Source of the DNA: UBA3537 sp049889395
GTDB taxonomy: Bacteria; Bacteroidota; Bacteroidia; Flavobacteriales; Flavobacteriaceae
Direction of reading: 5' to 3'
DNA length: 17,185 nucleotides
NCBI GenBank assembly: GCA_049889395.1
Contig: JBMHDM010000046.1
Span: 1-17,185, forward strand
The stretch's first letter is position 1; the number at the start of each line of letters is the position of its first letter. The position numbers and the translations under genes are program-made. Positions 1 through 5,557 of this stretch are shown one piece after another. Under the pieces are notes generated by a model. That model was not told where the DNA came from. It saw nothing but the letters and a program-made list of their open reading frames with translations, and did no database searches.

Positions 1-153
1 TTAAAGCAAATCAGTCCAGCCGGTGAGGGTTGGGATGGGACATATAATGGTCAGCCGATGCCGACTTCAGACTATTGGTTTTTGTTAGAATACAACGATT
101 TTACATCAGGCCAACCCAAACAGCTTAGAGCACATTTTAGTCTTAAACGGTAA
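1..153 (+). CDS. C-terminal end of a T9SS-secreted protein (type B sorting domain), partial
   Basis: This is the last 50 codons of a gene that starts to the left of the window; TAA is at 151-153. The reading frame is open from base 1 and contains GWDGTYNGQPMP, SDYWFLLEY and a terminal HFSLKR. That pattern is typical of the gliding-motility-associated C-terminal domain (CHU_C / T9SS type B sorting domain), which directs proteins across the outer membrane through the type IX secretion system. The functional N-terminal part is not visible, so the cargo (adhesin, enzyme or large repeat protein) cannot be named. The gene ends immediately before a strong hairpin terminator. The domain call is secure; the role of the whole protein is unknown. 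Confidence 0.85.
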   Translation, partial: LKQISPAGEGWDGTYNGQPMPTSDYWFLLEYNDFTSGQPKQLRAHFSLKR

Positions 154-154
154 T

Positions 155-184
155 AAAAAAGGCCTGCATTAGCAGGCCTTTTTT
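155..184. terminator. Bidirectional intrinsic terminator between T9SS substrate and OmpP1 gene
   Basis: A perfect 13-bp inverted repeat with arms 155-167 and 172-184 encloses the loop ATTA. The core is GGCCTGC/GCAGGCC, flanked by A6 on the left and T6 on the right, so it has a U-tract in both directions. It lies 1 base after the stop of the leftmost gene and 15 bases before the stop of the minus-strand OmpP1 gene, so it can serve both. Confidence 0.9.
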
Positions 185-199
185 GATAACTAATTCAAA

Positions 200-1714
200 T
201 TATAGATTCACGTTTAAGGATAGTGTATAAGCGGAGTTAGTTGTATTTAGTAAGGCATTATTTAAATTGCCATTACTATAGAGGTTTTGTGACACATCTT
301 GCTTGAAATTTTCATAAGCCAAGTCCAGTCTAGTATTGCCAAAATTATAACCAAATCCTAAAGAGTAACCTTTTAAATCCCCTAGCAATGAGGTGTTTTT
401 GTAAGGGCTTTCTTGTAGCTTATAGCCACCTCTAAAACTCATGTTATTGTGTCTGTATTCGGCACCAACTCTGTAGGTGTTTGCAACTTTTAGTGTGTTA
501 TTGATTTGGGTATTTAAAGAGTTGTCAAGTTGATCATTTCTTGTATTGTATGATGTTCCAGCATAATTTATTCTAGAGTAATCAAAACTTATTAATCCAG
601 ATTTGTTAAAAATGTAAGCTAAACTGCCACTAATTTCAGATGGTGTTCTAAGTTTATAATCCGGAAAAACAACTACAGTTGAAGGATTGACGGTATATCT
701 TTGATCATTTGAGGTGTTTAAAGTGGTTATATATTGAGCTGTCTCCTCGCGAAGGGTTAACCAAGTTGGAGTAGCGTAGCTAAATCCTGCCCTTAACCCA
801 TCAGTTAATTTAACGATTCCGCCCAGTTGTAGTGAGAATCCTTCCCCTTTGGTAAACAACTGATTCTCAAAGTTTACCACATTAACTGTGGCTCCACTAT
901 TGTTATTTTCTTCAATAAAAAATGATTTATTGCTAAAGTCCACAAAGTGTGAATTAATATTCAGCCCTAGATGAATATTATCATTAAACTGTCCAGCCAC
1001 ATTTACAGAAAATTTTCCATTGTATCCCTGTGACTCGTAATTATATTCTTGTAAGAAGTTTCCAATACCAGTGTTAGAAGTGTAGGCAATGTTGTTATTA
1101 TCATTGATGTCAATAGGTTCTAATATTCCGCTTTCAAAACCAAGAAAGGCTTGTTGGTGTCTGTAGCCATAATTGGCACCAATCTCTAAGTAAGCTTGTG
1201 TTACAGATTCTCCGTCCAATTGGCGTATATTACCAAGTTTTAAACCGTTGGCATTATCCAAAAAATAACTCGAAATGGAACTGTTTGTAGTTCCAGCAGC
1301 AATAAATTGGGTGTTGTAATCCTCTAATTTTTCGTAAAACAAACTCACAACAAATTTTTTCCATCTCGAATTATTATTGTTGTTTTTAAATACAAATGCA
1401 GCTCCGATCTGGTTCAAATCAAAATTACTATCGGTTTTATTCGTCATTGTATTCCCGTAGGTAACATCATTTGAAGTATTAATATTTGAAGCTGTTAAGG
1501 CCCCTTGACTAGTATTGAAAATGGCTGCTCCTGCTGGATTTATACTGACCCCGGAAATGTCCCCGCCAAGCGCTCCAAAAGCACCAGCCATAGACTTGAA
1601 TCGTGCAGTTCCTTGAGTTTCGGTATTTGAATAACGAATGGCATCTGTCAACTCTTGTGTAAAGGCTAAACTAACTGAAAAAAGGCAAAAAAGGGTTGAA
1701 AATATATGTTTCAT
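200..1714 (-). CDS. OmpP1/FadL/TodX-family outer-membrane transport protein
   Basis: A 504-residue predicted outer-membrane beta-barrel. Residues 1-19 are a Sec signal peptide (MKHIFSTLFCLFSVSLAFT) with cleavage expected just before or after Q20. The mature N-terminus contains ARFKSMAGAFGALGGD and INPAG (about residues 38-62), which matches the N-terminal hatch region of FadL/OmpP1-type channels. The rest is rich in alternating polar and aromatic strands with Asn-rich loops and ends in a strand-like LNVNL. FadL relatives import hydrophobic compounds; the Bacteroidota branch is poorly characterised, so the substrate is unknown. The gene lies 45 bp downstream of the Trp-rich lipoprotein gene on the same strand with no terminator between, so the two are probably co-transcribed. 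The ATG at 1712-1714 is the only start consistent with the signal peptide. Confidence 0.88.
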   Translation of the reverse strand: MKHIFSTLFCLFSVSLAFTQELTDAIRYSNTETQGTARFKSMAGAFGALGGDISGVSINPAGAAIFNTSQGALTASNINTSNDVTYGNTMTNKTDSNFDLNQIGAAFVFKNNNNNSRWKKFVVSLFYEKLEDYNTQFIAAGTTNSSISSYFLDNANGLKLGNIRQLDGESVTQAYLEIGANYGYRHQQAFLGFESGILEPIDINDNNNIAYTSNTGIGNFLQEYNYESQGYNGKFSVNVAGQFNDNIHLGLNINSHFVDFSNKSFFIEENNNSGATVNVVNFENQLFTKGEGFSLQLGGIVKLTDGLRAGFSYATPTWLTLREETAQYITTLNTSNDQRYTVNPSTVVVFPDYKLRTPSEISGSLAYIFNKSGLISFDYSRINYAGTSYNTRNDQLDNSLNTQINNTLKVANTYRVGAEYRHNNMSFRGGYKLQESPYKNTSLLGDLKGYSLGFGYNFGNTRLDLAYENFKQDVSQNLYSNGNLNNALLNTTNSAYTLSLNVNL

Positions 1715-1759
1715 CTCTGTACTAATTTTTTACGAAAAATTATTGAAAATGGATATCAA

Positions 1760-2812
1760 TTAATATCGACGTGTGGTTCCGCCGCCGCGAGACCTTGTTG
1801 AGCCACCGCTAAAACGAGTTGTTGTTGATCGCGAACTAGAACTGGGTCTTGAATATGAGGATCCTCTAGAACGTGATGAAGAACGCGTGGTGTCTGAGTT
1901 ATTATAGGAGCGACTTCTTGTGGTACTCGATCGAGTTGAACGAGTTGGCTGAGTCGTGCTTCTTGTCGTACGAGTGGATGTTCTGGTTGTATTTGAATTG
2001 TTCAAATTACGTGTGGTTGAAGTCGATCTTGTTGTTGATCGAGTCGTGCTACGACTGGGACTTGTTGAATTGTAATTTCTATTTTCAGTACTACTAGTTC
2101 TCGTGTTGTTTGCTCTTGTACGGGTAACTGTTCCAAGTGCACTTCTGCTACTTAGACTTGAATTTCTGTACCCTGTGTTTCTATAGCTGTTGGCATAGAC
2201 AATATTTCTATTTCTTGAGTAGTAGGGAAAATTATATCCGAAACCACCCCAATAATAAGGATAATTCCAATTATTGTTATAAAACGGATCCCAAAAGCCA
2301 TAGTTTGGGTAACCCCAGTTCCATCCAACATTCCAGCCCCAATTGTTCCATCCAACATTCCAACCCCAATTGTTCCAACCCCACCGGTTCCAACCCCATC
2401 GGTTCCAACCCCAATCGTTCCAACCCCAACCCATCCCAAAATACGAAGGTCTAGTTTGGATATTGATTACCACTCTGGAGTCGGTGTTTTGACCCCATCC
2501 GGCATAATTATTTTCGTTGTTAGCCTCAGAACTATATTGACCACCATAACTATCTACCTCAGTAAATACTTCTCCATCAACAGCAGAATACTCATTTGCT
2601 TTTCCCTTGAAATAGTCTTTGTAATAACTATTTCCTTGTTCAGAATTATCGATGTATTGTTCAGTGTAGGTGTAATCTGAATTTGAAGAGCCGTAAATAC
2701 CATCATCAGAAAGTCCAACGTATTGGTAAGACCCGCATGAAACAACAGTTGTTAAACCCAAAATTAAAATTAGGTTTGATTTAAAATCTCGAAGAATAAA
2801 AGTTAATTTCAT
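1760..2812 (-). CDS. Trp/Asn/Gly-repeat lipoprotein with Ser/Thr/Arg-rich tail, function unknown
   Basis: A 350-residue protein with a lipoprotein signal ending in TTVVSC (lipidated Cys26). Residues 27-120 are acidic and Tyr-rich. Residues about 127-195 are an extreme Trp/Asn/Gly tract built from 5-residue WGWNx and 9-residue units, followed by Tyr/Phe/Asn-rich sequence. Residues about 200-350 are a strongly basic, low-complexity Ser/Thr/Arg tail (many RSTT and TTR steps) ending GGGTTRRY. No enzymatic domain is visible. Similar flavobacterial proteins have, from memory, been mislabelled 'vitellogenin'; nothing here supports that name. The lipid anchor and the downstream OmpP1-type channel suggest an outer-membrane location. 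The gene is divergent from proS and its promoter region is shared with it. The lipobox and repeats are directly seen; any role in polysaccharide or DNA binding would be speculation. Confidence 0.85.
   Translation of the reverse strand: MKLTFILRDFKSNLILILGLTTVVSCGSYQYVGLSDDGIYGSSNSDYTYTEQYIDNSEQGNSYYKDYFKGKANEYSAVDGEVFTEVDSYGGQYSSEANNENNYAGWGQNTDSRVVINIQTRPSYFGMGWGWNDWGWNRWGWNRWGWNNWGWNVGWNNWGWNVGWNWGYPNYGFWDPFYNNNWNYPYYWGGFGYNFPYYSRNRNIVYANSYRNTGYRNSSLSSRSALGTVTRTRANNTRTSSTENRNYNSTSPSRSTTRSTTRSTSTTRNLNNSNTTRTSTRTTRSTTQPTRSTRSSTTRSRSYNNSDTTRSSSRSRGSSYSRPSSSSRSTTTRFSGGSTRSRGGGTTRRY
2319..2432. repeat. Nested 27-bp and 15-bp tandem repeats inside the Trp-rich lipoprotein gene
   Basis: Two 27-bp units (2319-2345 and 2346-2372) differ at one base, and are followed by four 15-bp units (2373-2387, 2388-2402, 2403-2417, 2418-2432), each starting TTCCAACCCCA. 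Both unit lengths are multiples of three, so copy-number change keeps the frame. On the minus strand they encode the 9-residue and 5-residue Trp/Asn/Gly repeats. This is a coding minisatellite, not a CRISPR array. Confidence 0.88.
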
Positions 2813-2828
2813 ATCGGTTTAAATTAAA

Positions 2829-2859
2829 TTGTTGGACACCCCAAAAATATGTAGTTTTG
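2829..2859 (+). promoter_or_regulatory. proS promoter (-33 TTGTTG, -7 TAGTTTTG)
   Basis: TTGTTG at 2829-2834 is followed after 17 bp by TAGTTTTG at 2852-2859, matching the Bacteroidota TTTG / TAnnTTTG promoter pattern. The predicted start near 2865 gives a leader of about 50 nt to the proS ATG at 2918. Confidence 0.55.
2842..2849 (-). promoter_or_regulatory. Bacteroidota -7 element for the Trp-rich lipoprotein/OmpP1 operon
   Basis: The minus strand reads TATTTTTG here, an exact match to the Bacteroidota TAnnTTTG element, about 30 bp upstream of the ATG at 2812. The expected start site is near 2836. No convincing -33 TTTG was found at the right spacing. It sits 2 bp from the proS -7 element on the opposite strand. 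Confidence 0.5.
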
Positions 2860-2917
2860 TAACGTTAATTACTTTCTATTGGCATGCAACACAATAGTTG
2901 TGCCAAATTACAACAAT

Positions 2918-4396
2918 ATGGCAAAAAACCTTACAAAGCGCGAAGAAGATTATTCAAAATGGTATAACGAATTGGTGGTCAAAGCAGACTTAGCTGAGAA
3001 TTCAGCTGTACGAGGCTGCATGGTTATCAAACCATATGGTTATGCTATTTGGGAAAAAATGCAAGCTGAACTTGATAGAATGTTCAAAGAAACTGGACAT
3101 CAAAATGCCTATTTTCCGTTATTTGTCCCCAAAAGTTTGTTTGAAGCCGAAGAAAAAAATGCAGAAGGTTTTGCCAAAGAATGTGCAGTTGTAACGCATT
3201 ACCGCCTTCAAAATGACCCAGAACATCCTGGAAAACTCCGAGTTGACCCAAAAGCGAAACTTGAAGAAGAATTAGTGGTTAGGCCAACAAGTGAAGCCGT
3301 AATCTGGAATACTTATAAAGGCTGGATTCAATCATACAGAGATTTGCCAATATTAATCAACCAATGGGCCAATGTGGTTCGATGGGAAATGCGTACCCGT
3401 CTCTTTTTGAGGACAGCAGAATTTTTGTGGCAAGAAGGGCATACGGCTCATGCCACTAAAGAGGAGGCATTGACCGAAGCTAAGCAAATGAATCAGGTCT
3501 ATGCTGATTTTGTTCAAAATTTTATGGCTATTCCTGTCATTCAAGGAACAAAAACTGAAAGTGAACGTTTTGCAGGAGCAGAAGAAACCTATTGTATTGA
3601 GGCACTTATGCAAGACGGAAAAGCTTTACAAGCTGGAACCTCTCATTTTCTTGGGCAAAACTTTGCCAAGGCTTTTGATGTTAAATTTATGACCAGTGCT
3701 GGTGATCAAGACTATGTTTGGGCCACATCATGGGGGGTTTCAACCCGCCTTATGGGTGCACTCATCATGACCCATAGCGATGATCAGGGGTTGGTACTCC
3801 CTCCGAATCTTGCGCCTTACCAAGTTGTTATTGTGCCGATTTACAGAAGTGAAGAGCAGTTTGATGTAATAAGTGAGGTTGCGCAAGAGATTATGAGTAC
3901 CCTACGGTCAGAAAACATTAGTGTCAAATATGACAATAGAACTACTCAGAGACCAGGGGCAAAATTTGCTCAACACGAGCTACAAGGCGTTCCAATTCGA
4001 ATTGCAATTGGACCAAAAGACCTAGAAAATAAAACTGTAGAACTGGCTAGGCGTGATAATTTAAGCAAAGAGAACGTGTCAATAGATAATTTAACGTCAA
4101 AAATTGCTCAAATGTTGGCCGATATTCAAGTTTCATTATTCAAGAAAGCTATAGATTTTAGAGATAATCATATAACAGTTGTTGATAGTTTTGATGCCTT
4201 TAAAGAAATTATTGAAACCAAGGGCGGATTTATATCTGCACATTGGGACGGTACTTCAGAAACTGAGCAAAAAATCAAGGAATTAACCAAAGCCACCATA
4301 CGTTGTATGCCTCTTGATGCAAAAGAAGAATCTGGTGTTTGTGTATTTTCTGGAGCACCTTCCAAAGGCCGTGTTTTATTCGCGAAAGCGTATTAA
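2918..4396 (+). CDS. proS: Prolyl-tRNA synthetase, archaeal/eukaryotic-like type
   Basis: This enzyme charges tRNA-Pro with proline in the cytoplasm. From the ATG at 2918 it has 492 residues, the usual size of the short class that lacks the editing insertion of E. coli ProRS. Class II catalytic-core motifs are visible: RPTSEA (residues 122-127), the motif 2 region with FLRTAEFLWQEGHTAH (about 164-178), HFLGQNFAKAFD (243-254) and motif 3 GVSTRLMGALIMTHSDDQG (273-291). The anticodon-binding domain begins near VVIVPIYRSEEQ (about 303). The C-terminal domain ends in Tyr (FAKAY), as in this class. The frame is open upstream to a TTG at 2879, but MAKNLTKREEDYSKWY is the family N-terminus, so ATG 2918 is preferred. 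No terminator separates it from the downstream tRNA gene. Its promoter overlaps that of the divergent lipoprotein operon. Confidence 0.96.
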   Translation: MAKNLTKREEDYSKWYNELVVKADLAENSAVRGCMVIKPYGYAIWEKMQAELDRMFKETGHQNAYFPLFVPKSLFEAEEKNAEGFAKECAVVTHYRLQNDPEHPGKLRVDPKAKLEEELVVRPTSEAVIWNTYKGWIQSYRDLPILINQWANVVRWEMRTRLFLRTAEFLWQEGHTAHATKEEALTEAKQMNQVYADFVQNFMAIPVIQGTKTESERFAGAEETYCIEALMQDGKALQAGTSHFLGQNFAKAFDVKFMTSAGDQDYVWATSWGVSTRLMGALIMTHSDDQGLVLPPNLAPYQVVIVPIYRSEEQFDVISEVAQEIMSTLRSENISVKYDNRTTQRPGAKFAQHELQGVPIRIAIGPKDLENKTVELARRDNLSKENVSIDNLTSKIAQMLADIQVSLFKKAIDFRDNHITVVDSFDAFKEIIETKGGFISAHWDGTSETEQKIKELTKATIRCMPLDAKEESGVCVFSGAPSKGRVLFAKAY

Positions 4397-4429
4397 TTTT
4401 TTCAAAAAAAAGTAAAAAAACAATCACGA

Positions 4430-4462
4430 TTGTTGTAGCATTTAAAAATAGTTGTATTTTTG
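4430..4462 (+). promoter_or_regulatory. Promoter of the tRNA-Glu/rpsT transcript
   Basis: TTGTTG at 4430-4435 and TATTTTTG at 4455-4462, 19 bp apart, fit the Bacteroidota -33/-7 pattern. The start would fall near 4468, about 50 nt before the mature tRNA 5' end. Confidence 0.6.
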
Positions 4463-4467
4463 CAACC

Positions 4468-4483
4468 GCGATAGAAATATCGC
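4468..4483 (+). other. Small hairpin with GAAA loop at the predicted 5' end of the tRNA-Glu/rpsT transcript
   Basis: A perfect 6-bp stem (GCGATA / TATCGC) closes a GAAA (GNRA-type) tetraloop. It starts at or within a base or two of the predicted transcription start and lies 35 nt upstream of the tRNA. It could protect the 5' end or present the precursor to processing enzymes; this role is inferred. Confidence 0.4.
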
Positions 4484-4518
4484 AGCTATTTTAGAATATA
4501 ATTATTCAAAAATAAAAT

Positions 4519-4590
4519 GGCCCGTTCGTCTATCGGCTAGGACGCCAGGTTTTCATCCTGGTAAGAGGGGTTCGATTCCCCTACGGGCTA
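4519..4590 (+). tRNA. tRNA-Glu, anticodon TTC
   Basis: This 72-nt sequence folds as a complete cloverleaf. The acceptor stem is GGCCCGT/ACGGGCT with a terminal G-U pair and discriminator A. The D-arm runs from GTC to GAC, the anticodon stem is CCAGG/CCTGG with loop TTTTCAT (anticodon TTC at 4552-4554), and the T-arm is GGGGT-TCGATTC-CCCT (stem closed by AGGGG/CCCCT). The anticodon reads GAA and GAG, so the tRNA carries glutamate. CCA is not encoded. It lies 29 nt upstream of rpsT, downstream of its own promoter. Confidence 0.96.
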
Positions 4591-4619
4591 CAAATTATAA
4601 GTTTAATATTTGGAACATT

Positions 4620-4871
4620 ATGGCAAATCATAAGTCAGCATTAAAAAGAATCAGAAGTAACAACGCCAAGCGTATCTTGAACAAATACCAGCACAAGACA
4701 ACACGTAACGCGATAAGAAACTTACGTACATTGACTGACAAGAAGAAAGCTGAAAAAGCATTTCCTTCTGTGGCTTCTATGATTGATAAATTGGCTAAAA
4801 GAAATATTATTCACAACAACAAGGCTGCAAATTTAAAATCCAAATTGGCAACACATATTGCTAATTTATAG
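4620..4871 (+). CDS. rpsT: Small ribosomal subunit protein S20
   Basis: S20 binds 16S rRNA early in 30S assembly. The product has 83 residues, the usual length, and begins MANHKSALKRIRSNNAKR, with the family's very basic helical composition (many Lys, Arg and Asn; KKKAEKAF; NNKAANLKSKLA near the C-terminus). The frame stays open upstream to 4452, but that extension translates the tRNA-Glu gene and is an artefact, so ATG at 4620 is the start. The gene is probably carried on the tRNA-Glu transcript; release of the tRNA would leave a 29-nt mRNA leader. A hairpin terminator follows at 4902-4928. Confidence 0.96.
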   Translation: MANHKSALKRIRSNNAKRILNKYQHKTTRNAIRNLRTLTDKKKAEKAFPSVASMIDKLAKRNIIHNNKAANLKSKLATHIANL

Positions 4872-4901
4872 TCTTGTGAAATAAACTTATCAAGTTAAAA
4901 T

Positions 4902-4928
4902 AAAGCTTTCCGTAAGGGAAGCTTTTTT
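4902..4928 (+). terminator. Intrinsic terminator after rpsT
   Basis: The 10-bp stem AAAGCTTTCC / GGGAAGCTTT contains one G-T pair and closes a GTAA loop. It is followed directly by a T-run to 4928, 30 bases after the rpsT stop. Confidence 0.88.
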
Positions 4929-4972
4929 ATTTCAATATTTACTTTAGTTTAAAATTATTTAAATATCAGGAT

Positions 4973-5488
4973 ATGAAAATTAAATTTTTTATTTGTCTCG
5001 CAGTGTTATCTTTTGTTGGGTGCAGCTCTTCCGAAGATGAAAGTGATTGCACAAAAACCATTACAATCCCTCAGTATTATTTTTTCAACAACCAATCTTA
5101 TAATTATGACATTTCACAAGAAGTGCCATGTGAGTTTCCAGATCCTGCAAGCCCGGAGCTAATTGAGCCGCCTCAGTTAGATAATTTCACGTACACTGTT
5201 GTAAGCTTTTTGTTTACGCCCGATACAGGGAATAATACTTCAAGATTACAATTCGAAATTGAATTAAATAATCCAAATAATTACGATGTATCTGGATTTC
5301 CTGTTTTGACAATCAGTACTGACGGATTGATATCCTCGGGGAATTTTTCAAATAATGCATCAATCCCATGTTATGACATAAATTCTAATTCAAATTGTAA
5401 TTTGGTTTATGATCAGCAAAGTTCTTTAGATTTAGGACTTATCTCATCTGTAGAGTTAATCGATGTAAATTACTTCTTAACCAACTAA
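4973..5488 (+). CDS. Small predicted surface lipoprotein, function unknown
   Basis: A 171-residue protein not recognised as a known family. Residues 1-17 are a lipoprotein signal with lipobox FVGC (Cys17). The next residues are SSSEDE, an acidic Ser-rich stretch resembling the lipoprotein export signal that sends Bacteroidota lipoproteins to the cell surface. The mature part has four further cysteines (26, 53, 133, 142), is rich in Asn, Ser and hydrophobic/aromatic strand-like segments, and looks like a small beta-sandwich; two disulfides are possible. It sits alone between two terminators (rpsT and the hairpin at 5512), so it is probably monocistronic. Only a one-mismatch -7 candidate (TACTTTAG at 4940-4947) was found upstream. 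ATG 4973 is the only start that gives a signal peptide. Confidence 0.8.
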   Translation: MKIKFFICLAVLSFVGCSSSEDESDCTKTITIPQYYFFNNQSYNYDISQEVPCEFPDPASPELIEPPQLDNFTYTVVSFLFTPDTGNNTSRLQFEIELNNPNNYDVSGFPVLTISTDGLISSGNFSNNASIPCYDINSNSNCNLVYDQQSSLDLGLISSVELIDVNYFLTN

Positions 5489-5511
5489 AGATTTACATAT
5501 ATTTTTAAAAC

Positions 5512-5540
5512 AAAGACCCTCCAATAGGAGGGTCTTTTTT
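5512..5540. terminator. Bidirectional terminator between the small lipoprotein gene and rho
   Basis: A perfect 11-bp stem (5512-5522 with 5527-5537, AAAGACCCTCC/GGAGGGTCTTT) closes the loop AATA and continues into T's up to 5540. It lies between two convergent genes, 23 bases after the plus-strand stop and 17 bases before the rho stop, with A/T tracts on both sides. Confidence 0.9.
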
Positions 5541-5557
5541 ATGGTTTAATTTTATAA

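Noticed and set aside
2319..2432. Possible CRISPR array
   Set aside because: Units are directly adjacent with no unique spacers, are in a coding frame, and no cas genes are present.
1873..2745. Several open frames on both strands inside the Trp-rich lipoprotein gene, including Gly/Val/Thr- and Asn/Pro/Ser-repeat ORFs
   Set aside because: They are shadows produced by the biased repeat composition; the lipoprotein frame has a signal peptide and promoter, the others have neither.
2879..2917. TTG start 13 codons upstream of the proS ATG
   Set aside because: The extra residues are not part of the ProRS family, and MAKNLTKREEDYS is the conserved start.
4397..4429. Terminator after proS
   Set aside because: Only A- and T-tracts and a weak 5-bp hairpin are present, with no following T-run; read-through into tRNA-Glu is possible.
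4452..4619. N-terminal extension of the rpsT frame upstream of ATG 4620
   Set aside because: The extension translates the tRNA-Glu gene and promoter leader; S20 proteins begin MANHKSA.
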